The notes beneath the pieces are model-generated. The model made no database searches. It had not been told where the DNA came from and was given only the letters and a program-made list of their open reading frames with translations. A stretch of DNA of 64,000 bases from positions 1-64,000 of the forward strand of contig NZ_JADOVH010000007.1 of NCBI RefSeq assembly GCF_015751965.1, read 5' to 3'. This DNA is from Frigoribacterium sp. CG_9.8 (GTDB taxonomy: Bacteria; Actinomycetota; Actinomycetes; Actinomycetales; Microbacteriaceae). Both the position numbers and the translations under genes were made by a program. Positions 51,403 to 60,481 of the stretch are shown here, piece by piece. Each line of letters opens with the position of its first letter. Position 1 is the first letter of the stretch.

Positions 51403-52649
51403 CCCGTGCGCTGCAGCCCTCGTTCTCCTGGCTAGCTCGGCTTTCTGCGGTCTCGCTACTGGTCGGCATCGGTGCCGGAATCAGCGGCCTCGCCGTGAGC
51501 CTCGCTCTTCGTGGAATCGAGCATCTGGCCTACGGCTATTCGACCGGCGCCCTTTTCGACGGGATCAGCCACGCTCCACCCTGGCAGCGCGTCGCGGGAC
51601 TCGCCATCGCCGGAGTGATCGGTGGCACGGGCTGGTGGGCCCTGCGCCGCTGGGGCGCCAGCGTCGTTTCCGTCGAACAGAGCATGACCGGCACGCGGAT
51701 GCCCCCCGTCTCGACCGTGATCAACGCCGGGCTTCAGGTGATCATCGTCGGGCTCGGCGCATCGATTGGCCGAGAGTTGGCCCCGCGGGAGTTGGGCGCC
51801 GCGATCGCCGGATGGCTCAGCGATACGGCCGGCGTCAGCTCCCGGGAACGGCGCATCCTGATCGCCTGTGGTGCCGGTGCGGGCCTCGCCGCGGTCTACA
51901 GCGTGCCGCTCGGTGGCGCGCTGTTCACCATCGAGATCCTGTTGGCCGAAATCAGCTTCGCTACCGCTCTTCCCGCACTGGCAACCGCGGCGATCGCAAC
52001 CGTTGTGGCCCAAACCGTCATGCCAGCGACGCTGCTGTACAGCGTGCCTCCCCTCGACCTGACCCCGTCCCTCTTCGTCTGGGCCACGATTGCCGGACCG
52101 GTGCTCGGATTCGCTGCGGTCGGGTTCGTTCGCGTGGCGCGGTGGGCTGAAAGCATTCGCCCGCGATCGTGGTGGATTCTGATTGTGATGCCTGTGGTGT
52201 TCACAGCCGTCGGGCTGGTCGCCATCCCGTTCCCGGAGGTGCTCGGCAATGGACAGTCACTCGGCCAGGCCGCGTTCTCCGGCCTGCTGCCGATCGGTGT
52301 GCTCGGGCTGCTCGCCATCGTGAAAGTCGTCACCACGACCGCGACTATCGGCAGCGGTGCGGCGGGTGGCACATTGACACCCTCGCTGGCGATCGGCGCG
52401 GGCCTGGGTGCAGCACTCGGTGGGCTGTGGGGGCTCATCTGGCCGGGTGGCCCGGTGGCTGCGTTCGCGTTCGTCGCTGCGGCGTCCTTCATGGCCTCCA
52501 CGATGCGCGCGCCATTCACCGCGATCGTTCTCGTGATCGAGTTCACCAATCAAGGACCGGCGCTGCTCGTGCCAACAATGCTGTGCGTTGCCGGGGCAGT
52601 ATCCGTGAGCTATTTGCTGACGCGGTGGAGAGTCACCGGAGTCACCTGA
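51399..52649 (+). CDS. ClC-family chloride channel/antiporter
   Basis: 416-residue membrane protein with about ten helices. The selectivity motif 'GASIGRELAPRELG' carries Glu126 at the position of the gating glutamate (GREGP in E. coli ClcA); 'GSGAAGGTLTPSLAIGAGLG' is the second ion-pathway loop. The serine loop (GSGIP) is not obvious. Probably H+/Cl- or F-/H+ exchange. Coupled to the thioredoxin-like gene. The stop codon lies in a tandem-repeat tract. Confidence 0.88.
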   Translation: MTRALQPSFSWLARLSAVSLLVGIGAGISGLAVSLALRGIEHLAYGYSTGALFDGISHAPPWQRVAGLAIAGVIGGTGWWALRRWGASVVSVEQSMTGTRMPPVSTVINAGLQVIIVGLGASIGRELAPRELGAAIAGWLSDTAGVSSRERRILIACGAGAGLAAVYSVPLGGALFTIEILLAEISFATALPALATAAIATVVAQTVMPATLLYSVPPLDLTPSLFVWATIAGPVLGFAAVGFVRVARWAESIRPRSWWILIVMPVVFTAVGLVAIPFPEVLGNGQSLGQAAFSGLLPIGVLGLLAIVKVVTTTATIGSGAAGGTLTPSLAIGAGLGAALGGLWGLIWPGGPVAAFAFVAAASFMASTMRAPFTAIVLVIEFTNQGPALLVPTMLCVAGAVSVSYLLTRWRVTGVT

Positions 52650-52736
52650 GTCGCGTGAGCGCCGGCGTCAGCGTCAGCGTGAGTCGCCCGAGTTGCCTGA
52701 GTCGCCTGAGTCGCCTGAGCGTCAGCGTGAGCGCCG
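52641..52736. repeat. Degenerate 9-bp tandem repeat (GTCGCCTGA)
   Basis: Several imperfect copies of GTCGCCTGA/GTCAGCGTGA start inside the last codons of the ClC gene and continue about 90 bases past its stop. An open frame on the opposite strand here is only repeat translation. Confidence 0.6.
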
Positions 52737-53010
52737 GGGCGTGGGCGTGGATTCCGTGAATTCCGCTGATTCCGTAGCTGCGCTCGACTCCGGGTTGGGC
52801 ACCGCGGCTGGTCAGTGCCGTCATGGGGACCCTCTCACCGATGCCGGGGATTGTCTGCCCCGCTCACGACGTCCATCTTTTTCTCTTGCGCCGACCATCC
52901 GCGCCGCACCGGTGACAACATCCGTGTCGCTGAGAGCGGAGATTCTCCGGCCTGACCGGCGGGTCACCCGATCTGGGCGGCGTGGCGGCGATCCATCCGC
53001 TCTCGGCCCC

Positions 53011-53084
53011 AGACATTCAGGCTGAGACATTCGGCCCCAGACATTCGGCTCCAGATATTCGGGCTCAGACATTCGGGCTGAGAC
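53011..53084. repeat. 14-bp tandem repeat, five copies
   Basis: AGACATTCAGGCTG, AGACATTCGGCCCC, AGACATTCGGCTCC, AGATATTCGGGCTC, AGACATTCGGGCTG, then AGAC: five head-to-tail copies without spacers. It lies 43 bases downstream of the LacI stop. The rest of 52650-53126 has no convincing gene. Confidence 0.75.
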
Positions 53085-53126
53085 GGGAGCCCACACTCTC
53101 TCCTGCGCTCGCAGGCCTCGCGCCAG

Positions 53127-54113
53127 CTAACTGGTCGAAGTACGGAAGATCACCGTCGAAAACAGCTCCACGTGAAGGCTTACCCCTGGCACGCCGGATG
53201 CCGCAGCCAACGCCGCGCTCGCCAGAGCATCGACTGGCTGGCGCACCGAGGTGAGTCCCATCGCCTCGGCAATAAGGGTGTCGTCAAAGCCCGACACGGC
53301 CACGTTCCGACGCTGCATCGATGAGCGGAGCTCCTGCAACACCCTGACCGCAATGATGTCGTTCGCACAGATGATGGCGTCGGTCTCTGGCCAATCGCGC
53401 ATGATCTGCTGCACCGCTACATCGGCTGATGCCGCAGTCAGCGTTCCCCGCACCACCCGCAGCGACTGTTCGGGGAATGCGTTCTCCATGAGCGTTGCGA
53501 ACGCACCCTCACGCTCGAATGACGTCGCCATCGTCGACGATTGCCCCACGAACGCGAAGTGTTCGCGCCCGCCGCTGCGCAGCCGTCCCACAATTTCATC
53601 AATCGGCTGGGACTGGTTCACGCGCACCCAGGGAAGCGCTTCATCGATCACCCGGTCCACCTGGATGGTCGGCACCACCCGCGCGGTCTCGGCCAGCGCC
53701 TCAAGACTCTCCGTCGCGTGCGCGGGAGAGATGAGTACGGCATCCACGCGGCGGTCGAGAAGTGTGTAGAGCGCAGCGCGCTCCACCTGCGGATCGTTAT
53801 CAGCGTCGACGATGAGCACGCTCTGTCCCTGTGTGCGGGCCGCATGCTCGATGGCCTGCACGAGCGCCGGAAAAAACGGGTTCGTGATATCGGGAATCAC
53901 GAGGCCGAGAGTGTCCGTGCGCTGAGTGCGCAGCGAGCGAGCGACCGAGTCCGCCCGGTATCCCAGCCGGTTGGCGGATTTGCGCACACGTTCCACGATG
54001 TCGGGGGCGACGACCCTCGCACCGGTCAACGCCCGAGACACGGTTGAGATAGACAGGCCTGCATCAGCCGCGACTTCGCGAATGGTGATGCGGCCAGCGA
54101 GGCCAGTGCTCAT
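53127..54113 (-). CDS. LacI-family transcriptional regulator
   Basis: 328 residues: N-terminal helix-turn-helix 'ITIREVAADAGLSISTVSRA' and hinge 'RVRKSANRLGYRADSVARSL', then a periplasmic-binding-type sensor domain ('LGLVIPDITNPFFPALVQAI', 'AIICANDIIAVRVLQEL'). It should bind the GGAAAACGTTTGCC box in the divergent promoter and sense a sugar-like ligand. ATG at 54113 is taken because it is a usable distance from GGAGGTG; starts at 54122 or 54131 are possible. Confidence 0.9.
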   Translation of the reverse strand: MSTGLAGRITIREVAADAGLSISTVSRALTGARVVAPDIVERVRKSANRLGYRADSVARSLRTQRTDTLGLVIPDITNPFFPALVQAIEHAARTQGQSVLIVDADNDPQVERAALYTLLDRRVDAVLISPAHATESLEALAETARVVPTIQVDRVIDEALPWVRVNQSQPIDEIVGRLRSGGREHFAFVGQSSTMATSFEREGAFATLMENAFPEQSLRVVRGTLTAASADVAVQQIMRDWPETDAIICANDIIAVRVLQELRSSMQRRNVAVSGFDDTLIAEAMGLTSVRQPVDALASAALAAASGVPGVSLHVELFSTVIFRTSTS

Positions 54114-54164
54114 GTGGAACATCACCTCCATTTGCTGTTCAAATCTGATGCTAGATTACTACTC

Positions 54165-54178
54165 GGAAAACGTTTGCC
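54165..54178. promoter_or_regulatory. LacI-family operator
   Basis: GGAAAACGTTTGCC: GG-AAACGTTT-CC palindrome with central CG, typical of LacI/GalR boxes. It lies 18 bases upstream of the SDR ATG and about 50 from the regulator start, so it can control both. Confidence 0.75.
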
Positions 54179-54195
54179 AATCCCGAGGAGCCGAA

Positions 54196-54930
54196 ATGCC
54201 TGCTGAAACCCGATCCCTGGCCGGAACGGTCGTCGCCGTCACGGGCGCGAGCGCAGGAATCGGGCGCGCAACAGCGCGCCTGCTCGTCGAGGCCGGTGCG
54301 AAGGTTGCCATCACCGCGCGTCGCGAAGAGCGTTTGACCGATCTCGAAGCGGAACTCGGCAGCGACTCAGTCGTGTGGGTTGCCGGCGACATCGCCGACG
54401 CGGCCACCAACGCTCGCCTGGTGGCGGTCGCCCTCGAGAAATTCGGACGCCTCGACTCGCTCGTCGCCTCCGCGGGAATCGGCGTCTACGGCGGAATCGT
54501 CGACGGCACCGATCAGGAAATGCAGACCATGATCGACACGAATTTCACCGGAACGGTCTGGGGAGTTCGCAGCGTCGTGCCCACCTTCCTCAAAGCCGGC
54601 GGCGGTGACATCGTAATCGTGACCTCCGTTGCGGGGATCAACGGAGGCGCAGACGAGGCGGTCTACGCCGGAACGAAGGCGGCACAGCTCGTTTTCGCCG
54701 GGGCGATCGACCGTGAGCTGCGCGAGTCGGGTATCCGTGTCACGGCACTGTGCCCTGCCGCGGTGAGCACCGAGTTCGCAATCGGCACAGGGCGCACCGC
54801 CGGGGACGCCTGGCTCGAGGACGTACTGACCCCTGAGGATGTCGCAGGCTCAATCCTCTTCACTCTGCAGCAACCGCGTCGCGTGCGCACCACTCAGGTC
54901 ACCATGTGGAGCGCGGCCCAAGGAAGTTGA
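54196..54930 (+). CDS. SDR-family oxidoreductase
   Basis: 244 residues: 'VAVTGASAGIGRATARLLVE' cofactor motif, 'ITARREERL' (NADP-type basic residues), 'ASAGIGVYGG', catalytic 'VTSVAG' serine, Y-A-G-T-K, and 'VTALCPAAVSTEF'. GAGGAG sets the ATG. Immediately behind the LacI-type box and divergent from the regulator, so it is probably induced by the regulator's ligand. Substrate unknown. Confidence 0.9.
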   Translation: MPAETRSLAGTVVAVTGASAGIGRATARLLVEAGAKVAITARREERLTDLEAELGSDSVVWVAGDIADAATNARLVAVALEKFGRLDSLVASAGIGVYGGIVDGTDQEMQTMIDTNFTGTVWGVRSVVPTFLKAGGGDIVIVTSVAGINGGADEAVYAGTKAAQLVFAGAIDRELRESGIRVTALCPAAVSTEFAIGTGRTAGDAWLEDVLTPEDVAGSILFTLQQPRRVRTTQVTMWSAAQGS

Positions 54931-55018
54931 GGTGGTGATCGCGACGCCACCGGCTCAGGCCCCAGGCGTTGCACTGCTGGCCAGATATCGGTCTGGGAGT
55001 GGTGAGAGGATCACTGAC

Positions 55019-55849
55019 ATGACGCCGGCGAATGATGAAGAACTGCAGGTGCTGCGCAAACGTGCATACGGGCCGAATGCCGATATTCATCGTGACCCCG
55101 GCGCGTTCGAGAGACTTCGTGAGCTTGAGGGCGCAGTGCGTGGGTCGGTTGCGTTCATTGACTCTGGCGATTTCGACGCTGGCTCCACGCCGGCAGAGCA
55201 GGCTGGCGTCACGCCGGCAGAGCAGGCTGGCGTCACGTCGGCAGAGCAGGCTGGCGTCACGTCGACACAGCAGGCTGAAACTGCGTCGGCCCCAGTCGAA
55301 GACGAGACAGCACTTCCAGCCAAGACAGAACTCCGACCGTTGTCGCGAGTGGGCCGCTCCCGCTTGTTGATCGCCCTCGGGCTGGCAGTCGCTTCAATCA
55401 TCTTCGCCGGTGCGCTGGTCCTGAACCAGCGCCCACAAATTGATCCCCTGCAGGCGGGTGCTCGCGAGGTCGTCCGGTTGTCGGTGGATCCTTCGTATAA
55501 GGTCTCCTCCTACTTCTTCGGATCTGAGTTCGGCCGTGACCTCCAGGCTCAGGCTTTCACGGAGTTTGATGGTCTTCGTGCCGTGGTTACTGTCGGCTAC
55601 GGGGGTGGGTCGAATGATGCCTGTCTGAATCTTTACCCCTCCGCGGTCACCGTCGACCCGAAGGCGAGTTCATTCGCCGGGCGGTTGCGCATCGGCTGCG
55701 CGTCAGGCAATTTTCCCCCGAGAATTCAGTTCAGAGCGGATGCCGCAGGCCTCCCCGCAGATTTGCGGTCCGCGTTTCCGAAATCGGCAGCGCTCCAATT
55801 CGTCTATGACAGCGCCACCAATGAGGTAGTCGTCTTCGCCGAAAAATGA
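55019..55849 (+). CDS. Single-pass membrane protein with tandem TPAEQAGV repeats
   Basis: 276 residues. N-terminal soluble part ('LQVLRKRAYGPNADIHRDPG', seen in several Microbacteriaceae membrane proteins), four copies of an eight-residue repeat TPAEQAGV (about residues 57-88), one transmembrane helix ('LLIALGLAVASIIFAGALVL'), and an extracytoplasmic domain with two cysteines ('CLNLYPS', 'GCASGNF'). ATG at 55019 follows AGAGGA. Function unknown. The repeat can vary in number. Confidence 0.72.
   Translation: MTPANDEELQVLRKRAYGPNADIHRDPGAFERLRELEGAVRGSVAFIDSGDFDAGSTPAEQAGVTPAEQAGVTSAEQAGVTSTQQAETASAPVEDETALPAKTELRPLSRVGRSRLLIALGLAVASIIFAGALVLNQRPQIDPLQAGAREVVRLSVDPSYKVSSYFFGSEFGRDLQAQAFTEFDGLRAVVTVGYGGGSNDACLNLYPSAVTVDPKASSFAGRLRIGCASGNFPPRIQFRADAAGLPADLRSAFPKSAALQFVYDSATNEVVVFAEK
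55187..55282 (+). repeat. 24-bp in-frame tandem repeat, four copies
   Basis: Unit ACGCCGGCAGAGCAGGCTGG then CGTC. Copies 1 and 2 are identical, copy 3 differs at one base and copy 4 has diverged at its 3' half. Encodes TPAEQAGV. Confidence 0.8.
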
Positions 55850-55911
55850 GGGGTTCAACCAGCTTGACGGCTCTGCTGCATGGATAGGCAGCACAACACA
55901 AGCACCACAGG

Positions 55912-56302
55912 AAATAGTCGCTGTTCTTGGACAGCAAACCCCCGGCGAGGTAGCAGGGGTGCGTCCCTGGTGGTGGTCGGCGGTCACGGTGACCAGGGCC
56001 GCGTCGGAGCGTTTGCGACGCTCCAACAGCCACTCCGGGAAATAGGTCCCGGAACGCAACTCCGGGCTCGCGACATCGATCGCCCCGGCCCGGGTATCCA
56101 GATCACGATGCCGGTAACCGTTTCGACGGGTGGCGCTCTGAAGGCTTGGTTTGCCCCATTCGGTGCCGACAACCGAATCGGCATCAGCGGACAGCAGCGC
56201 CTTGATCATGGTCTGCAGCAGACGTCACATCAAGTCAGGGGACGCATCAGGGAGGGCCTCACCGAGAACTGTCGCAGGGTCGACAATATGTGGAACGGTC
56301 AT
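55912..56302 (-). pseudogene. IS256-family transposase relic
   Basis: From ATG at 56302 the sequence reads 'MTVPHIVDPATVLGEALPDA', then an in-frame TGA where an arginine codon is expected, then 'MIKALLSADADSVVGTEWG', 'RRNGYRHRDLDTRAGAIDVA', 'SPELRSGTYFPEWLLERRKR', the N-terminal third of IS256/mutator transposases. A frameshift follows ('HPCYLAGG' continues in another frame) and the remaining two thirds, including the DDE core, are gone. The flanks 55850-55911 and 56303-56514 hold no gene. Confidence 0.75.
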
Positions 56303-56514
56303 CGTGTTGATGTCCTTCGAGTGGGTTGTCAGAGATTCCTCGAACGATCACACGGTGACCGCGTCCACGCCATCACCGACGCGGTAGGCCACCATGCGTT
56401 ACACCACCATGCGGGACTCCACTGGAACGAAACCCAAGGGCGATTCAATATGCACGTCAGTGTCGGCCAGTCATCGAGGCCGCGGAAGCCCCAGCTATGG
56501 CGTTGGCTATCCAC

Positions 56515-57939
56515 TTATGTACGGGCCCCGGCGTGCAGGGCGATCGAGTCACCGGCGCCCACGGTAGCGGTGAAGGTTCCGTCAGCGGCGACGAAGTAGC
56601 TTGGGCCCGAACAGGATCCGCCCGCGCCGGGGTCGCCGTGTTGGACGTCACAGTAGCTTCCTGCGGGCAGGGAGGTCTTGAACGTCTGGCTGATTGCGCC
56701 ACCCTCGTGGTTGATCACGACGAAGCCCCCACTCCCTCGACCGAAGGCGATCGCATTGTTGCCGTTAGACCACCAGTTCGTCACCGAGGTGCCCGTCACG
56801 GCATTGCGGAAGGCGACCATGTTCGCGATCTGCCGCCAGGCGTGCTGGCACTTCCAGCCGTCGCTGTAGCAGGCGTTGACCGTGCCGCCCGTCGGCGGGC
56901 CGGCATCCGTGTTGCTGAATTCATAGCCCGAGTACACGTTCGGCGAGCCGTAAGGCCAGGCGAGCATGAAGATGTTCGCGAGCGTGTACGTGCTGCCGTC
57001 CTTGTAGCTGAGGGTCGAGCCGTTGCGCTCGGTGTCCCAGTTGTCCACGAAGACTCGCGCCTTGTTGCTCGCGAGGTAGCCCCACGACTCGCCCCATGTG
57101 TTCAGGTAGGCGATCTTGTCGCTGGTGAACATGCGTTTGAGGTCGAAGGCCCCACGGAATTCGTCGACATCGCCGGTCGAGGTGTATTCGCCCGGCTGGA
57201 CCGCCTCATTTGCGCCGGCGATGACCTCCTGCGCCCAGTAGACGCTTGAGTTGGTCAGCTTTGCCTTGATGGCGGAGAGGTCGGTCGCGGCTATGTGCTT
57301 GGCGCCGTCGATCCGGAAACCGTCGGCACCGAGGGCGCTGAGGTGGTTGAGGTACGCCGCGATGGTTGACTGCACGTAGGTGCTTGCCGTGTTGAGATCG
57401 GCGAGGCCGACGAGCTCGCAGTTCTGCACGTTGAAGCGGTCGCTGTAGTTGGTGATCGGGGTCCGGCAGGAGTGGAAGTCCTGGTCCTGGTAGTAGCCCG
57501 GGTAGCTGTACTTGCTGTAGACGGTGCCCCCCGTGCCCGTGCCGGAACCCGCACTCATATGGTTGATCACCGCGTCAGCCACGACCTTGACACCGGCGGT
57601 GTGGCAGGTGCTGACCATGCTCGAAAAGGCGGCCTCGTTGCCGAGTCGCTCGGCGATCTTGTAGCTGACCGGCTGGTAGGAGGCCCACCACTGCGAGCCC
57701 TGGATGTGCTCCTGGGCTGGCGAGACCTCGACAAATCCATACCCCTTGGGACCGAGGGTATTCGTGCAGGCCCGTGCGACCGATGCGAAAGACCACTCGA
57801 AGAGCGTCGCCGTGACGTCCTTGGCACCCGGCGGACTTGCATCCGCCCGGGGCGCTGTCGCTCCCACCTCGAGGCTCAGGGTCAGGACGAGGGCCAGGCC
57901 GGCCACCGCTGCAATGAACGGACGGATTGATCTGCGCAC
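56515..57939 (-). CDS. Secreted alpha-amylase (GH13, Streptomyces-like)
   Basis: 474-residue extracellular starch-degrading enzyme. Signal peptide ('[20 protein letters not shown]'), GH13 regions '[11 protein letters not shown]', nucleophile Asp in '[12 protein letters not shown]', acid/base Glu in 'YWAQEVIAG' and '[11 protein letters not shown]' as region IV (Trp replaces the usual His, as I recall for Streptomyces amylases), then a C-terminal beta domain ('[20 protein letters not shown]'). GTG start follows AAGGAG by seven bases; the longer frame to 58185 crosses the operators. Probably repressed by a LacI-type protein at two sites just upstream. Confidence 0.92.
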   Translation of the reverse strand: MRRSIRPFIAAVAGLALVLTLSLEVGATAPRADASPPGAKDVTATLFEWSFASVARACTNTLGPKGYGFVEVSPAQEHIQGSQWWASYQPVSYKIAERLGNEAAFSSMVSTCHTAGVKVVADAVINHMSAGSGTGTGGTVYSKYSYPGYYQDQDFHSCRTPITNYSDRFNVQNCELVGLADLNTASTYVQSTIAAYLNHLSALGADGFRIDGAKHIAATDLSAIKAKLTNSSVYWAQEVIAGANEAVQPGEYTSTGDVDEFRGAFDLKRMFTSDKIAYLNTWGESWGYLASNKARVFVDNWDTERNGSTLSYKDGSTYTLANIFMLAWPYGSPNVYSGYEFSNTDAGPPTGGTVNACYSDGWKCQHAWRQIANMVAFRNAVTGTSVTNWWSNGNNAIAFGRGSGGFVVINHEGGAISQTFKTSLPAGSYCDVQHGDPGAGGSCSGPSYFVAADGTFTATVGAGDSIALHAGART

Positions 57940-58064
57940 GATGAAACTCCTTGATCGCGCGCCGGCGGACCACGCCGACGCACTCCATTGGGAACGGGCG
58001 ATTACGAGCGAGCCGCGGAAACGGAACTCGGCAAATGAGGTGACAAACCCTCGCGTCACACTAC

Positions 58065-58107
58065 TGGAAGCGTTTGCAATAGTGCAAGTGGCTCCGGGAG
58101 CGCTTCC
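58065..58107. promoter_or_regulatory. Two LacI-type operators upstream of the amylase
   Basis: TGGAAGCGTTTGCA (58065-58078) and GGGAGCGCTTCC (58096-58107), both with the central CG/GCGC palindrome of LacI/MalR boxes, about 31 bp apart. Position fits repression of the amylase gene by a maltose-type regulator, which is not encoded next to it. Confidence 0.65.
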
Positions 58108-58764
58108 TTCCGCAAGGGCCAGGACACACTCATGATGAGGGTTTCCGCGAACAATAATGACACTTGACCTAGCGCAAGTGGGCAATTGCAGCCGGCAGTC
58201 TCATGCTCAGCCGAAGCCCGGATTAGTGAGTGACGGCATCCTTGCTTCAGGCGGTGTATCGGTCTGCTGCACGGTTAAGTGTCAGTTTGACGTATGGGTC
58301 CCCGACAACGCGTTTGTTTGGTGCCGGGCCGCCGCCGCCGCCTGATGCCATCATCTGCTCAGGAAGGAGGATGGCGGGCATGACCTTCCGTCGGCCAATT
58401 CGAGCCGAAGAGGGCCGAAAGTTCCAGCTCGACGCTCTCACCCAGTCGGCTGAGCGGAATGCGCACGGCGCTGCCCGTCGAGCTCACAGTGCGCTGGTCC
58501 GCTCAAGGCATCTCGTCGAAGGTCCGCACCGGCGTGCAGCCCCCATAGATGAACACCATTGACCCTCTGTTCCGAGGTCGATAGGTCAACTTCGCCCGAT
58601 GCACCAAAACCCAGAGAAATACTGGGCTAGGACTCAGCGCAGAGTCCTCACTTCGACCGAAATTCGAGCCAAACGTTTTTCGACTGTGGGCAGGATGTGA
58701 GCAAAAACCAAACCAGGCCCGGCCGCATTATAGAAGAAATGCTGCTCAAACCCGTTATTCGATG
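58108..58764. other. Gene-free stretch before tRNA-Arg
   Basis: About 650 bases with short overlapping frames on both strands, none with recognisable protein features. 58600-58760 is relatively AT-rich. No insertion sequence or integrase site beside the tRNA could be supported. Confidence 0.45.
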
Positions 58765-58837
58765 TGCGCCCGGAGGGATTTGAACCCCCGACCTATTGAT
58801 CCGTAGTCAATTGCTCTATCCGCTGAGCTACGGGCGC
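58765..58837 (-). tRNA. tRNA-Arg (ACG)
   Basis: 73-base cloverleaf on the minus strand: acceptor stem GCGCCCG/CGGGCGC, D arm GCTC...GAGC, anticodon stem ATTGA/TCAAT around loop CTACGGA (anticodon ACG), T arm with GGTTCAAAT, discriminator A. CCA is not encoded. ACG is read as ICG after adenosine deamination and decodes CGN arginine codons. Confidence 0.95.
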
Positions 58838-59042
58838 ATGTGTCGGGCAAAACCCAACCCCCCGACTATACCAGCCACTCTGGTCGGCACGACTCCCGCC
58901 GAGAGGCCGAGGGTGGCGGCAAGTTCGCGGCTGATTTTGTCGAGGCGCCACCCGGTGCGGCTCACAACATCCGTAACAGCGGATGCCGCACGCCAACTTT
59001 CATTCCTTAGGATGACCGCCGCCCGATTGATACTGTTGCGCG

Positions 59043-59918
59043 ATGACCGACGAACGCGACCCGGAAGCGATCTCCGCCAACACCCGCGAGCTGGAGACCG
59101 ACATCGTCACCGACTTCTCGCAGCAACTGAGCTACGGCGAGTATCTCGCGCTTGACGATGTTCTCAATGCCCAGCATCTGCGATCTACGCCCGCTCATCA
59201 CGATGAAATGCTGTTCATCATCCAGCACCAGACCAGCGAGCTCTGGCTGAAGCTGATGATCCATGAGCTGCGATCGGCACGAGCTGCGCTGCAGCGGGAT
59301 GACCTCGGCACAGCGCTCAAGCGCATCGCACGGGTGAAGCACATCCAGGTCTCGATGACCGAACAGTGGTCGGTTCTCGCGACGCTCACTCCCTCCGAGT
59401 ACGTGGAGTTTCGCCGCTTTCTGGCAACGTCATCCGGATTCCAGTCTTATCAATATCGCGCTGTCGAGTTTCTGCTCGGCAACAAAAATGCCAAGATGCT
59501 CGACGTGTTCGCGAGCGAGCCGACAGCGCACGCCGTTCTCGAGCAACTTCTGGTGGAGCCGACTCTGTACGACGAGTTTCTGCACTTTCTGGCTCGCGCG
59601 GGCTACCCGATTCCGACCGCCGTGCTCGAGCGCGACGTGACCCTCGCCCACGTCTTCACGCCAGAGCTCGTTCCGGTGTTCGTGTCGATCTACCGGTCGT
59701 CGAGTGATAACTGGCGGGTCTATGAGGCGTGCGAAGAGTTCGTCGACCTCGAAGACAACTTCCAACTCTGGCGCTTTCGCCATCTGCGCACGGTGTCGCG
59801 CACGATCGGCATCAAGAGCGGTACCGGCGGATCGAGCGGCGTGCAGTTTCTCGAACGAGCGCTCAGCCTCACCTTCTTTCCCGAGCTGTTCGCCGTGCGC
59901 AACGAGATCGGCGCGTAA
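59043..59918 (+). CDS. kynA: Tryptophan 2,3-dioxygenase
   Basis: 291-residue heme enzyme converting L-tryptophan and O2 to N-formylkynurenine. Hallmarks 'LSYGEYLALDDVLNAQHL', 'HHDEMLFIIQHQTSELWLKL' (includes the substrate-site residues), 'FQSYQYRAVEFLLGNKN', 'FRHLRTVSRTIGIKSGTGGS' with the heme-ligand histidine region. The stop codon shares a base with the next ATG (TAATG). First gene of a three-gene kynurenine operon. Confidence 0.96.
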   Translation: MTDERDPEAISANTRELETDIVTDFSQQLSYGEYLALDDVLNAQHLRSTPAHHDEMLFIIQHQTSELWLKLMIHELRSARAALQRDDLGTALKRIARVKHIQVSMTEQWSVLATLTPSEYVEFRRFLATSSGFQSYQYRAVEFLLGNKNAKMLDVFASEPTAHAVLEQLLVEPTLYDEFLHFLARAGYPIPTAVLERDVTLAHVFTPELVPVFVSIYRSSSDNWRVYEACEEFVDLEDNFQLWRFRHLRTVSRTIGIKSGTGGSSGVQFLERALSLTFFPELFAVRNEIGA

Positions 59919-60481
59919 TGGCGTCGATGCGCGCCGGTCGAGCGCTCATCGATGACTGCTGGATCGACGGGATGATCCTTTCCGGCTTCTGCGACAGCCA
60001 TGTGCACCTCGGACTCGTCGATGCCGCAGAGCTCATGCCCCACGGCATCGCGCGGGTGCTCGACCTCGGCTGGGATCCGGAGATCTCGCGCCACTGGCCC
60101 GCAGGTGCGCATCTCGGAGGGCCGACCGTCGACATCGCGGGACCGATACTTACGGCCCGTGGCGGATATCCGGGAACATCCGACTGGGCTCCGGCAGCGG
60201 CTGCCCGGGAGATTCATACTCCGGCGGATGCGGAATCCGCCGTCGCCCACATCCTCAGCATCGGTGGGCGCGTGGCGAAGATTGCACTGAACAGCGACGG
60301 AGGACCCGTGTGGCCGGATGATCTGCTCGCGGCGGTCGTATCGATCGCTCACCGGGCCGGGTTGCCCGTCATAGCGCACCCGGAGGGAGCCGGCCAGGCC
60401 GAGCGCGCGCTCACCGCCGGGGTCGACACGCTTGCCCATACGCCGTGGACCGAGCACATCGACGACGAACTATTGCGATAG
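59918..60481 (+). CDS. Amidohydrolase, N-terminal part (ends at amber codon)
   Basis: 187 codons of a metal-dependent amidohydrolase: metal motif 'FCDSHVHLGLVDAAE', then 'KIALNSDGGPVWPDDLLAAV' and 'GLPVIAHPEGAGQAERALTA'. The frame stops at TAG (60479-60481) and the same frame continues immediately with the rest of the enzyme (60482-60856). Position between tryptophan dioxygenase and kynureninase suggests it supplies the N-formylkynurenine formamidase step. As written it is interrupted. A real amber mutation, sequencing error or split translation are possible. Confidence 0.6.
   Translation: MASMRAGRALIDDCWIDGMILSGFCDSHVHLGLVDAAELMPHGIARVLDLGWDPEISRHWPAGAHLGGPTVDIAGPILTARGGYPGTSDWAPAAAAREIHTPADAESAVAHILSIGGRVAKIALNSDGGPVWPDDLLAAVVSIAHRAGLPVIAHPEGAGQAERALTAGVDTLAHTPWTEHIDDELLR

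Noticed and set aside
52642-52824. Possible small protein on the minus strand ('LTLTLRRLRRLRQLGRLTLT')
   Set aside because: It is the translation of the 9-bp tandem tract and has no other support.
53011-53084. CRISPR-like array
   Set aside because: The 14-bp units are directly adjacent with no spacers, and no cas gene is present in the window.
58230-58562. A 110-codon frame between the amylase and tRNA-Arg
   Set aside because: Proline run and arginine-rich composition, no ribosome site and an equally long frame on the other strand; no protein signal.
60479-60481. Amber codon as a pyrrolysine codon
   Set aside because: No pyl genes are seen, the enzyme family does not use pyrrolysine and the organism type makes it very unlikely; mutation or error is simpler.
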